Source: Prostheceraeus crozeri (lineage: Eukaryota; Platyhelminthes; Polycladida; Euryleptidae). From it: DNA of 64,000 nt. Positions 33,829 to 45,529 of the stretch are shown here, one piece after another. The notes beneath the pieces were generated by a model that ran no database searches, was not told where the DNA came from, and saw only the letters and a list, made by a program, of their open reading frames with translations. The stretch covers positions 62,001 through 126,000 of the forward strand of contig CAJQUW010001625.1 in NCBI GenBank assembly GCA_907163375.1, given 5' to 3'. Position 1 is the first letter of the stretch. Each line of letters starts with the position of its first letter. Both the position numbers and the translations under genes were made by a program.

Positions 33829-36800
33829 TATTAAGTATCCTACGACGCAATTATTGATTTGATTAGCTGTTCTCATGAATGAAGTATCTAGATAGTGAGA
33901 TATCTATGATCATCATTAATACAACATTAATTTGAATTTTCAAACACAGTTCGATTCTACTCCCTCCGTAAAGGCTAAAGTCACATTCACTGCAATTTAT
34001 GTTTGATGACATTTGATATTGAAGCGTATCTCGACCATTGACTTCTTAGGCCAACTGTTGAAAATGCATCTTGGATACAAAATTCCTTGAATGTACCTTA
34101 TTTGCTTTCTTATCATAAACACGCATTTCTGAGAGACTGTTAAAAAGAATTCGAGGGATATCATCAATGTAGGAGAGTCAAAAGTTGTTTATTTCCAAAA
34201 AACATAGTATAAACATGAGACTGCACTTAGTAGATCTAGGCAATGCAGGAAAGCTAAGATGAATTTATAAAGATTTGAAAATGCTGAATAAATGCAGGAA
34301 ATCAGCAGGAAATCATTTTCTAGTTGAAATCAGTAATTTTACAAGTGCTAAATGTTCAGTTTCTAAGATGACGCTTTTGCTTGCCGTTTGAAATCTATCG
34401 AATGCACCGAGTCAACTCTCGAATTTCTTAGCGATTCAAGTTTTGATATTGACTTGGTGAGTCAGAGGTACACTCGCTCACCTCGTTCAACCACTACGTA
34501 CTCATCAATAAAAGAACAGCAAACACCGTAAAAGGTCATTTGACATGTCACACTTTCGATCACAAGTTCGAGAGGGAATCATATTCTGGCACTCTCCAAT
34601 CCAAGCACTCCTCAGTCATGTGAGGCTGTAAACCGCCCGATCCGGGCTATTGAACTCTATTGAATGCTTCTGAGAAAGGACTAATTCCGTACTTCAAAGA
34701 GCTGGATGCTAAGACGATGACGATTTATTGGAGAAATATTTTTCGCCCATTATAAATGCAGTCATTCAAGATATCTTAAAAGAAGTGAATCAGAGGAGGT
34801 CAGCAGAAATGCAGCAGTTTCAATGTATTGTTACCATGCCTTGTCGACCATCCGCACGTGCTTGGGTTCGCACCCACAGATGGCTGCACTGGTGCCTCAA
34901 AACTCGCCACTCAATTCGGCGCGAGTCTCTTACATTTCTCTTTTTATTGAGTGCAGATGCTTATAGATGCAGATGCAGTGGGCTGCAGCCCAAAATATAA
35001 AATCGACTGAATTTTAAAAAATATTTTTTATAAATCCGTATATAAAGTAAAACTAAATATTTAATTGAAGAAAATGATAAATTCGAGAATGTTACGAAGA
35101 AGAAACCCAAAACTGGAAATCCCTGGAAACTCAAAACTGACGTGGAACATGGCAGTGATGACTTTCACAGACAGACGTAGACATTCCTTCCATGACGTGT
35201 CACGACTCAACTGTGTCGATCTACGAAATTCAAATGATGACAAATGTCCAGAAGGACATGCAGATAAGAAATGTACTAAAATGTATGTATTCTTCAGACA
35301 CAGTTCCAGTCTAGTTACAATAATGAGAAGCTTTTATCTTGTGATTTAGAAGTTACTGCGGTGCTACTTTATGATGGCCAAATCACTAGTTTAGGCAGCT
35401 CACTGATCAAATACTGACAGCTGTATGTTTTGGAGCTGGTGCGAGAGATTAATCACGATCAGCATGACAAATAATTGAATTATCTTGGACAGTTGCCTCA
35501 GACGGCATAAAAAGTCTGTAAATAGCAGACTTTAATTTGATTGGCTATCCTTCAAACATTTGTTCCATATCCCTTTTACTGGATGCTTATGATCATGCTC
35601 ATCCTACACGCAGGCATCATCACGAAATGCATCGATACCAAATGAATTTGGGTTTTACCTTTGAATATTTTGCCCTACATTGTGTTACTCTGAGTTTCGC
35701 GGTGCCGACAATTATCTGTTAGTTTGTTTGATTTTGATGCATTGTCTAGATGTACCAATGTCAACCAGAGTCGTATTTTTGTAGTCTTCTTTTGCAAGTT
35801 TTAATGACGCCAACATTTGATGTTATAAATTCGTGAGACCCTTCGTGCGGATCTCGTCGGTAAGCACACCGGAACGACAAGCCAGCTTGTGGCATTTTTT
35901 CATTTAGAGGGATAAGGTTGTCGATCTCGGAAAAGGTGAATATAAATGAAATTAAATTCCAGAAATGAAGATGATGACAAATTGGAAGCACAAGATAGAA
36001 AACATCGCGAGTTTAAAATTTGATAAAAAAGTAAGTCCTCAGTAAGTGGATTGTATTCTCCTTTGGTTTGGAATGAGAAACATTTATTCGGCCACTACAA
36101 TGATCCGTTTTTGGCCATTTTTGGGGATTTTAGAGGACATTGAAGGATGAACATAACACATGATACAGATAGACCTATCTAGGTTCCATGAACCCAATAA
36201 GACAAACGCTGCTCAGCCTGTGATCTGAAATCTGAGGGCTGATCGCATGTATTCTCCTTTCAGTTCAAATTTTCACTGTTACAGCTGCTGTTCAGTTAAA
36301 CACTGACCGTACGCAAACATCTATTCTACACATCGAAATGGGTTGGACGGCAATTCTGGCGAAGGCCTTCATGTACAAACGCGTGTGTATGATGCGAAAA
36401 TTCTATCTTGATTATGTACATAGGTATTCATGAAATATATCTGCTTTATACACGTCTTGTCCAAGCCATTATCTACAGGTTTTCATATGCATGCGCCAAT
36501 ACGTGCAGCACCATCACTTCCTTTGTATGCCGGACTGCTGGTATAATGTACTATGTAGGCATTGTTTAAAGGACTATTTTGTGATAAAATTACATGAACC
36601 AAACAATTCAATGCCCGTGGTTTTCACAAGATCGAATGGGCTCTTAGTGTGTCCTGTTCTTGTTCCTGCTTTGTTCTTGCAACCGTGAAAAATGTATTGC
36701 CAATTGGGAATCGAACTATGTGGCACTGCTATCACGAAGACAAGCGAAGCACTTACCTTCATGATTGTGCAGAGAACATTCTACATTTTACATACGTTCA

Positions 36801-38280
36801 AGAATAAGTCGAAAAGAAGCGATAATGTAATTGAAGCGAAACAAATGATTCAAAGACAAAGAAACAAAGAAATCCAAAAATACCCTTGCTTTAAAACATT
36901 TCAAAATAATATTTGGGTTTAATGGCCTATTCCTGACAACAGAAGGAAGTATTCCGAGATTTAAGAAAATTTACTCTTAACTTGACAAACTCGCCATATC
37001 TTATAGATAAATTCATGAGGAAAAACGAGAGATTTACACATTGATCTTTCAAGCAAAGATTTGCTGACAAGATAAATCATTGAATTCTATATTTTCATGA
37101 AAGTACTGTAGGACTTTTTCACTTGATGGAAGAGCAGTAGCAGCCATTCAATGCTGGAACTGTTCACATTGTTGCTTGTTGAGTTCCCATGGACTGACTG
37201 CTGCAAATCCAAGAAACTACAGCACCGGATGCTTACCTTGAAAAGAGCAAGCATGTGAAAAAGTCACGAAATACACATCTGTTTACTTTGCTTTTGATTT
37301 GATCATCGCATTATATTGACTCAATCATTCACTTCACAATGCGAAGGGCAAGCAGCATAGGGCATGATAAGCTTTCATGAGCAACTGAGTCCAACAAATT
37401 CAAATTTGCGGATTTGAGTTGCATTAGGTTTGGCAACGGAACGGTTGAAAGTTTCGATCAGCCATTCGTATTATCGAGAAAAGCGAGTTGCAATTGATAC
37501 AAAAAGGAAGTACATTGGAGTTGAAGTGATTTCGAAGCAGGACTTAGTGAGAAGGGACCAGCAAAGAGAGAACGAGGTCAAAGAAGAAGATTTTGAGAAG
37601 AAGGATGCTCGTAAGCTTCATAAAAGACAATAAGATAGAAACTTTGGAATGATAGAAGTCTGAATGGGAAAATCTGCGTCTATTTTCCCCACAAGTGACC
37701 TCTAAAGTTTCTCGTTAGGAATTTCCGATCAATACGCATCTCTCCGTAAAGAGCAAACCTTGTCCCTTTCCAGTTCGACAAGGAAATATCTCGCTAGCGG
37801 CTTCGCCTTCTAGGTCAAAAGATCGAAAGGTCGGCAGCGCGAGAGATTGTATTGAAAAAAGGCGAGAGGCGCACTCGTTGTTTGCACAATGATTCCGGCG
37901 AAACTTGGCAGAGAATTCAAGAGCGTGCGCGTTTGTGTTTGAACAGATAAATCCTGACAGCTCCCGAATTTCCTTTTCAGGTCGAAGGGTCATAGTTCGA
38001 CAGAGTTACATAATTCGACTTTCGTTGGCCTATTACGACAACAGGAGAAGCGATGAGGTAGAATACTAATGCCTCACAACGGATGACAATTAAAAAGATT
38101 GTGGAAAGATGAGATGAATGAAAAAAGAGAACTGAAAAACTGTTCCTGCAATCTAAACAAGAAAGCAAGATGGAGTGAGTGTATCTTAGCAATTATCATG
38201 ACACAGGATGTAAGAAAAAGACGCATCATGTGTACCCGATCAATGTTGGGCACGGATCTGCAGATAGAAGGACGCGACTG
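33829..38280. other. Long non-coding stretch
   Basis: No gene supported. A CpG-richer patch at about 37700-37990 has open minus-strand sequence without recognisable domains. Frames at 34728-35000 and 37430-37633 look protein-like in composition but match nothing I know. Confidence 0.45.
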
Positions 38281-38640
38281 AGCGCTTCGTTTGAAGATTG
38301 AGCGGTTTGGTCTTGGTGCCATTGAAAGTAATCCATCTGCGGTAGACCAGGCGACAATGTGATTCAGCTCTTTTGAAAGATTATCGTCATCCTTCTCCCG
38401 ACCAAAATGCAACAGGTACATGTGGTCCGCGAATTTTGTCAGAAGACTGTTGTGGAGAAGAGATTTTAAACTGTCAACTGCTTGAGCGAATAAGACTGGA
38501 GAGAGAACTCTACCTTGGGGAACACCACTTGTCGCCACATAAGGCTGAGATCATGAGAGCACTTGCTTTCGGGATGCCAAGTATGAGGCGATCCAACCAA
38601 TGAGCGCCTTTGGTGCTATGATGGATGTCTGGAAACATTC
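38281..38640 (-). pseudogene. LINE reverse transcriptase fragment (palm motifs B and C)
   Basis: Read on the minus strand: LIGWIASYLASRKQVL (end of motif A region), a stop, then ATSGVPQGRVLSPVLF (motif B), SLLTKFADHMYLLH (motif C, where the expected FADD reads FADH, so the second catalytic Asp is lost), and ELNHIVAWSTADGL. Beyond this, homology stops or shifts frame. The motif spelling groups it with the FADD-type LINE at 20388-21418. It is a short, dead fragment. Confidence 0.72.
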
Positions 38641-38879
38641 AATCCACATCCGCAAATGTCTGAAAACATTCAATCCGCAGATGTCTGGAATAATGATTCA
38701 GCGATGTTGCTGAGAAACTTGTTATTAAACCCTAACAGCAACTACAAAGTAAAGATGTGTGTCGGATCAGAGATTGGTCGTCGATCCGATCCGATTGTAT
38801 GCGGGAAAAATCCGAATGACTAGATCGTAAATCCGATCCAATCCGAAATAATCCGAATTTTTTTTAATTTCTTTGCATA

Positions 38880-39570
38880 TGTTTGATTAGTATTGAATCG
38901 TTGTTTGCAAAGAATACATAAAACTTTGATTAAGATAAGCCATCGAAAAGAAAAGAAATCACTTGAACTTCATTTCTATGAGAGGGAGCAATATATGAAT
39001 ATTGCGAGTATGTATCAATATGAACTTTTAGTGCTAGCATGCAAAATTAAGTACACAAAGAACACGTTACCATCAATCTATCAAAACTATGTAGAATCAT
39101 CGACTAGACGATCCGATAGCTTCAAATTGCCGTTTTGTAAGAAATCATTAGAACAAAAAATGAGCACTTTTCAAATGCCATTTACATGGAATTTGCTCCC
39201 CAATGAAATAGAAAGCTCAAAATCAATTAGAGAATTCAAAAAAAATATAAAGTCGTATCTAATAAAAAATATGGACTCATTTTAGAAACCTGACCACTCT
39301 TACTCACGATAGATAAAAACTCTCTACTCTAAATGTTATCCAAAACTAAGCATCAGATGTATGTACATTATCTGTATTATTTAACAAACATGTATATAAT
39401 TATGTGCGGGCCAGTCATATACCCCTTCTTGTGGGTCCTCTGGTCCCTTTCTCCATTATTGTTGTATCTCCACATTGTTGTATTACTCTTGCATGCCTAT
39501 TCGAATGTACATACTCTGCTTGTTGTCTATGGAGAATAAACATATTTTCTATTCTATTCTATTCTATCTC
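38880..39570 (+). pseudogene. LINE 3' end (RT C-terminal domain and tail)
   Basis: The open frame 38893-39285 encodes RRSDSFKLPFCKKSLE, TFQMPFTWNLLPNEIE and FKKNIKSYLIKNM, the standard C-terminal segment of CR1-like ORF2 proteins. The RT core is absent through 5' truncation. A roughly 260-bp 3' UTR ends at about 39570 with GAATAAAC and a tandem TATTC tract, a CR1-like microsatellite tail. It sits just inside the left end of the outer hAT element, so it inserted after that hAT. Confidence 0.75.
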
Positions 39571-40097
39571 AGCGTATAGCGTTGGGTTGTATGCGTTTTG
39601 AATATAGACAAGCAGCTGGGCATATACAGTATGTGTGTTCGCAGACGTATTATTGCTACCGGTCAAAATATTGGTCTGGTCTTCAATGTAAGGCTAGACA
39701 AAGTGCTAATACTTTCTTGGTGAATTATCCTAATAATCATTTGGATTGGTTCCTTTTATGCATCTAGGTTCGAATGATAGGACACGGGGTTCAACATTTT
39801 TACAAGGCCTGATTAACCCGATGATTTTGCGATTTACTAAATGTCTATTTGAAGGATATATTGCGCCGCAATGTAATAGCCTACTTGTATGCAGGGTACT
39901 TGCATGATGCAGATGTATAAAAAATGGAATAATATCAGATACCGGTGCCATAAATGCCTCCATTCAAATAACCATACTTTCTTTTTTAATAGGAACAAAA
40001 TGTGGAAGGTCATATGAAGCTTACATCGAGGTATCATTGCGCTGAGTATGAGACAAGCTGATTTAATAATAGATTGTTTCTTAGATTATAATTAAAC

Positions 40098-40169
40098 TAT
40101 TAGATAACTCAGTTGGTAGAGCGCTGGCCAAGAATGCCAGAGGTCGGTGGTTCAAATGCACCTAGACGC
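40098..40169 (+). tRNA. tRNA-like relic or SINE head
   Basis: An A box (TAACTCAGTTGGTAGAG, 40105-40121) and a B box (GGTTCAAATGC, 40149-40159) are correctly spaced. The anticodon stem CTGGC/GCCAG is intact, but its loop CAAGAAT lacks U33. The flanking 7-mers do not form an acceptor stem. It is therefore a tRNA pseudogene or tRNA-derived SINE promoter, not a working tRNA. It lies in the outer hAT, 93 bp before the inner hAT. Confidence 0.6.
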
Positions 40170-41641
40170 GTAGTTTTATTTTGTCTGTGACATTATATGC
40201 ATAGCGTCTTATTCTTATCTGACAATCGAGTCAGCGTACGCGGATCTTGTGATGCACTAGGCAGTGGTGTGCGCGATTCCGAATCGTGCAACTCAGCGCA
40301 CGATTAATCGAAAATCGCGCGATTCTGAATATTTTGAGATTCAGTGACTAGAAGTCTACAGTTAAGCTAGCTTGTATTATTTTTCATTTCTTGACAATTT
40401 TTAATAAAAAATTTTCTTTAAAATTGAGAGCATGTGACACGCACGCGAATAGTCTATTTAGACTGAAATTATAAATATCGCAATAATAAGTGCGATCATC
40501 TTAGGTGAAAATTTTTGTCATTTTAGGTTTTTTTAGATGAATAATTTTACAAATTTAGGTTGTACATTTAGGTGAATCAAAAATCCATCAAAATATCTAG
40601 ATTCATTGAGAGCGATGGTGTTTTTTTCGGTAATTAATTTGTAAACAGATGCCACGACAATAATCTACGCATTAGTTTAAAAAGGAGTTAGAGAAAAAAA
40701 TATGACAAGAAAGTCCTATATTTAATCGCGATTCGGAGCGATTTTATTTCAAGCTGTAACAGCTGCACAGATTAAACATTAACAACTAAGTAGGCCTATA
40801 TATGTTTCAAATTGTTCAATTGCACAATTTTGTCTGTATTAAACAGATCAAAATTACTCGTATTTCAAATGCAATATGAATTCTGTTAATGTACATAAAA
40901 GAATTTAGAACTATGACCAGAAACATGTGGCACTGCCCAGAATCACTCATCAATGTCTTCATTATTCCGACTTTAAAAGCAATTCGTTACCACCATTTTC
41001 TCAATGTTTTCCAATGTGAGTGCATGCAGATCAGTTAATCAAATAGCAAATTTTAAATGCGATGACAATGTTTAGGTGATTCAGGTGATTTTAGTTTACA
41101 AAATATCCGGAATTTAGGTAAAAAATTTATTTTAGGAGATTCACCTAAATTGTCGCTGTTTAGTAATAATAAATGCGATCATCTATTTGTAAATTCTTGG
41201 GAAAACAGCATAATTAATCAGAACACATAAAAAGTCTCGATCATCTATTAATAAGACTCTACTACAAAAAGGCCATCATGGAAGCACTTCCAGTACTACA
41301 TCATGTGCATGAACTATGAAGTGAGTGTATATTATCAATATATATTTCCCCAGTTTCGGTTTTTTTGGTTTGTATCAATCATATTTTATCGAACATGGTT
41401 GTAGGTGTGCAGGTATTTGCCGTTTCTTCTATCAACCCTGAAATACACTCCATAATCCTTGTGATTATCAGCAAAACCAGGATAAATAAACACAAAGCAG
41501 CCAGTTGTGCAGTCCTTCAGTTTGCTCAGCCATTCCAGATATTTTAAGCTACTTTGGGCAATTCCGAACTTGGCTGACGAGCCCTCTTGTAGGAAGAAAA
41601 GCGCAGCATCTACTGCTGCCAACGAACTTTTGTGCTTAAAT

Positions 41642-42984
41642 CAGATTGTTTCATAAAAAATGGATCACCCTTAAACATCGCCTTAACTTCAACTTTGTCT
41701 AACTCCGCAAAACTTAAACGAATTTCTCTGAAATTTGGAAGATATGTCAGTTGTGCTTACTAATATCATTGTTGGAAAGTTCAAGCATGAATATTGAGTT
41801 GTTTTCCTGTTATAGATAAAAAAGTAGTAGATAATTTGATCTTCATTTAGCAATGTTACACAAAATCATACCTCACTCCTATAAAATTACATTTGTTTCC
41901 TTTGTTATGTAATATGTTGTTCTACAAGCCAAAAGCTATCAAGCAAAACAAAAATAAAGAAAATCGGTCAATCAGAGCCAGTATAGCACCATTATTCATC
42001 AACAATAATGTAACTGCTACATGTGATTAACTGGACTTCATGTTCCATAGCTTCCTGACTTCGTTGCGGTGGTGTTGGCAGCACTCCTGATTGCTTTCAT
42101 CTAGAAATCTATCTCTTACCGGTTGAAAACAATACAAAGCACAAATGAACAATAACGAGATCGCATTCACAAAAGGCAAAGCGTCAGGGTTTTCTTTGCG
42201 AGCTACAAGCAAGCGACTAAATGTCCCTTACACAAATGTGCATCGATGGCATAATGATGATTTTCGACTCTGTCGTAAAGAGGGCTCTGGCCGTCCACGC
42301 AAAACATCCAAACGTATAGACCGCCTAATTTTGAGATTTGTTAAAGTTGATCCAAGTCTCACGTTAACTGAGATGGCTGCACTATACTCGTCTATTTCTA
42401 AGTCCACTATTCGTAGAAGACTTCACATACAGCAAGGAACCATGAATTCTGAACGCTATGTGAATGTTTTACGAATGAACATTGGCCAAATGACAGATCA
42501 ACTTGGTGATCCATCGACTTGGTTATTTATGGATGATAATGCTACGTGTCACAGGAGTAGTAGAGTCAACTTATGCAAGTCTCAATTAGGGCTTAGGACA
42601 TTATCTTGGCCAGCTCGTTCTCCTGATATGAATCCCATAGAAAATGTATGGAGTATTCTAAAACGTAACGTTCGTCGTTCACTGCTACCTACAGATGGCG
42701 TATCACAACTTACGTCACTGTTAAAAAGAGAGTGGAGAAAGTTAGATCAGTCAAAAATCAACGCTATCATCGAATCAATGCCTAGACGAATTGGTGATGT
42801 CATTGACAATAAGGGTAGGGCCACAAAATATTAGCTTCTCAAGAACCGTTACTGTATCATAGCTTATCAGATTATATAAGGACATTTAAATATATTAGGG
42901 ACATGAAATAACATGAAAAATGCTTTCTGTATCATACATATTTAGTCAAATTTTAGGATGATCCACTTTTTATGAAACGGACTG
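41642..42984 (+). mobile_element. Tc1-type DNA transposon, internally deleted
   Basis: The left terminus CAGATTGTTTCATAAAAAATGG and the inverted right terminus CAGTCCGTTTCATAAAAAGTGG agree at 18 of 22 bases, and similarity continues into GGATCA. A TA follows the right end; the left TA is degraded. Length is about 1.34 kb. The transposase gene lies between, on the plus strand. It is nested within the inner hAT element. Confidence 0.85.
42145..42834 (+). pseudogene. Tc1-type DD34E transposase, first catalytic Asp deleted
   Basis: A continuous 229-codon frame starts at ATG (MNNNEIAFTKGKASG). Residues 10-40 are the first helix-turn-helix. EGSGRPRKTS (46-55) is the GRPR AT-hook between the two DNA-binding subdomains. 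Residues 56-94 are the second (STIRRRLH). The catalytic part gives LFMDDNATCHRS (second catalytic Asp, D131) and PARSPDMNPIENVW (E166), spaced 34 residues apart as in Tc1. Normal length is about 340. The segment between RRRLH and TMNSERYVNVLR, which holds the first catalytic Asp, is missing, so the enzyme is inactive although the frame is open. The deletion is in frame or nearly so. Confidence 0.87.
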
Positions 42985-44329
42985 TAGTTCAAGTCTGAGG
43001 ATGCCTTTCTATTCTGTGCCCAGGCGAACTGGCACTCTACAATCTTTGTGCAGCAATTAGAAAATCTGCAAGTGCATTTGCTACCGGATTATGTTCTTTG
43101 TTCATGCTAAATGTGAATCAGGCATTAATTAATGATCGACTGGGCACGGACACAGCATTCGAAGCCAATTAAACCGTATTTGGTTGCAGTGCCTGACGAA
43201 CGTATTGCTTAGCTACCTTTATTATTCAATGCATAACAGATAGTAGTAATTTACCTGTTAAGATAATGTTTGCAAATAGTGACAGACATAAGATAGTTGA
43301 TCAAAAATATATTGATGCATGTCTAACTTAACAATTATGTAATGTTTATTTAGCGACACAGGATAGCAGAGTTACAAATTTAGATTACATGATAGAATTA
43401 TTCTCTCTATGCATAGGACAATATTACGGTTTTCCATAGGACAACAAATTATATCTGTTTATTAATCAATCATAAGTAAATTGATAAAGGCCTAATGTAA
43501 CATCCTAAATGCTATTTAGTGATACAAGAAATCAGAGCCAGCTATTCTTACATAGAACAATATGAATGTCAAATTATAATGAAGCTTTACTCCTCAAAAA
43601 TGACCATTCGAATTCAACTTGGAGCCAGTTAGATTAGATAGTAATAATTCTGATCTTAATCAGGTAGACCGACGTAAATTGATGATGTACGGGAAGAAAT
43701 TTGTGTTAGAGGCAAGAGTAGGGAGCGCAGCCGAAATTTCAATAATCACCACAAAAATCACATGACTGATTAGAGCAGTAATCAAAAACTGATAAGGAAC
43801 AGCCAAGTACTGTGTTTATGGTCATGAACTATTTGTTTACATGGTTAACAGCAAGTGGATAGATCGAGCACCCGCGCATTACAATTATCTCAAACGATGA
43901 AAGAATGAATAGAGACATTGCTGTTATCTCATCAAGCAAATTTCAATGAGAAGTCACATTGCAAAAAATCGCACGATTCCTGGTCATTCAAGAATCGCAC
44001 GATTAATCGTGCGGAATTGATTAACTGCTCCCGCCACTGGCACTAAGGAGAAAGGAGATGGATGACTTTGAATTCCGATTTCCAGGCCAGAAGAACGGTG
44101 CTTGAAATTTGGAATAAGTGAAGCATGTTGTGCTTTTAATGCAATTTTACTAAAAGCAATTTCCTGAGTTGCATTGAAGACACAAAATATGTATAGATTT
44201 CCGTAATTTCGGATTAATTCGGATTTTTCTTGACAGATCCTGTTCAATCCGATCCGAAGTTTATTTTCGCAATCCGCAATCCGAGTCCAAAATGATTGAT
44301 CCTAATCCGATCGTACCTTTACTACAAAG

Positions 44330-44985
44330 TCACACACTTTACTTAGACAATAGTTCGCTTCATGTCTTTTGGACACATGTGGGACGGACACATCGCTCGA
44401 ATGCTCACTGAAGATTGACCAAGAAATGCTGGCTACTGAAAGAGAGATTCGTGATGGAGCAGTCTGCATTTGTGGATGGAATTCTCGCAACGTGTGAACC
44501 GTCGCAGGTGCTGCATTGATCATCAAAAATGCAATTTCCACAGAACAAATCAACCGAACGGGAAGAGTGCATCTCCATAATTCTGCGAAATTTGGGAAGA
44601 AACTGTCAGTTTTCATGAATCTCATCATGGTTTCATTTGTGTCTCAAGAGTTTTTGAAAAGAGAAAGGTTTGAGGATGTATAATAAACGACATCACTCGT
44701 TCGACAAGCAAAAGTGATATTACAGAAATATTCTCCTATAATTTCAGTAACCAGTGAAGCGTGTTCCTGTAGGTGCAATTTGATTGTCTTAAAGGATTGT
44801 TCGAGTGAAAGCCACCGCTTCATTTTCTGATTAATTTCCTGCAAAAGCAATATCGGCAGTAAGAGCCCAAACATTGATTATATGGCATTATCAGAATCAA
44901 ATGATTTAAGAAAGAAAACATATCCAAAGTCACAAAATTACTTTTATGCCTAAATGAGAAGAGTCCAAAAAAATGTATTTATTAC
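44330..44985. other. Non-coding stretch
   Basis: No gene. Minus-strand frames at 44302-44628 and 44644-44874 have no recognisable domain. Confidence 0.45.
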
Positions 44986-44991
44986 ACGAGC

Positions 44992-45014
44992 TTTCGGTCT
45001 AAGACCTTCATCAG
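44992..45014 (-). ncRNA. Hammerhead-ribozyme-like core A
   Basis: On the minus strand CTGATGA is followed by A, a four-bp stem GGTC/GACC closed by TTA, and GAAA. This exact order (CTGATGA, stem II, GAAA) is the invariant core of hammerhead ribozymes, which occur in Penelope-like elements, retrozymes and satellite DNAs. After GAAA come GCTCG and then T/A-rich sequence. I could not identify the partner strand with the cleavage site, so activity is unproven. Confidence 0.4.
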
Positions 45015-45067
45015 ATGTTGATTCAAACGATGCTTATAATGTTGAAGAGACCTTGGTTCATCATTTT

Positions 45068-45529
45068 CTTTAAGTTTTTGTTGGGAAACCAAGTATACAA
45101 GATGGTAATAATTTTTTGTGCTTTATTAATTTCGGCCTCCTCTTAGAGAGGCACTTTACATCAAAAAAACTGAAACCTAAGATCAATAATAAAGACGAGC
45201 AAGATGCCTTCTCTGAGTTTCTGTATGTATAAGTTTTAATAATTTCTCAGTATTCTTTTCCAGTGTAACTTGAGTCACTCTACCGCTATGCTCCGTTTTT
45301 GTAGATATTCGGACATGTCATGATGTTTATTGTTTATCTTTCTAGTTTAGTTCCTGCCTTCATTCTACTCAGGAATTATAGACATAATGTAACTTAAGTT
45401 TCGAATGATTTCTTACGTAGATGTATAGATTCTCTGCTTCTGATGATGGCCTAAGAGGAGGCCGAAATTAATAAAGTATAAAAAATTATTGCCATCTTGT
45501 TTACTTTGTTTCCCAACAAAAACTTAAAG
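45068..45529. repeat. Inverted repeat pair (arms about 79 bp) ending in hammerhead-like sequence
   Basis: Arm 45068-45146 is an inverted copy of 45451-45529, with shared blocks AAGTTTTTGTTGGGAAAC, CAAGATGG and TTTATTAATTTCGGCC. The loop is about 300 bp. The right arm starts inside a hammerhead-like core; the left arm carries the same stem II and GAAA in the opposite orientation but without a clean CTGATGA. Head-to-head termini of this kind are reported for Penelope-like elements. Confidence 0.7.
45440..45467 (+). ncRNA. Hammerhead-ribozyme-like core B
   Basis: CTGATGA (45440-45446) is followed by T, a five-bp stem GGCCT/AGGCC with loop AAGAGG, then GAAA (45464-45467). All core bases fit. The stem III and cleavage-site strand is not evident in the AT-rich sequence that follows. 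It lies on the plus strand, 425 bp from core A on the minus strand. Confidence 0.42.

Larger units (their letters stand above)
40262..44039. mobile_element. Inner hAT-like element inserted in the outer hAT
   Basis: The left end is CAGTGGTGTGCGCGATT and the right end, read inverted, is CAGTGGCGGGAGCAGTT. The flanks GCACTAGG (40254-40261) and GCACTAAG (44040-44047) differ at one base, a clear 8-bp target duplication. Subterminal blocks GCACGATTAATCG and CGCGATTC appear in inverted orientation at both ends. The interior is AT-rich and holds a Tc1-type element at 41642-42984 but no recognised hAT transposase. Confidence 0.85.
38750..44321. mobile_element. Outer hAT element (Ac/Tam3-like ends), host of nested insertions
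   Basis: It begins TAAAGATGTGTGTCGGAT and ends, read inverted, TAAAGGTACGATCGGAT. TAAAG is the Ac/Tam3-type terminus. It is flanked on both sides by the identical 8-mer CTACAAAG (38742-38749 and 44322-44329), the diagnostic hAT duplication. Subterminal ATCCGAT/TCGGATT words repeat at both ends, as in other hATs where transposase binds them. No hAT transposase is visible, so it is non-autonomous or gutted. Inside lie a LINE 3' end, a tRNA-like relic and a complete second hAT element. Without those insertions the element would be only about 1 kb. Confidence 0.85.

Noticed and set aside
36690-36760. Minus-strand GTTCGATTCCC resembling a tRNA B box
   Set aside because: No A box at the right distance and no cloverleaf.
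37715-37993. Minus-strand 92-codon frame in a CpG-rich patch as a possible host exon
   Set aside because: No recognisable motif and no adjoining exon; kept only as a note in the non-coding entry.
41386-41622. Minus-strand frame with CTTGCFVFIYPGFADNHKDY, protein-like in composition
   Set aside because: Located inside the inner hAT beside the Tc1 element; I recognise no family and cannot show it is coding.
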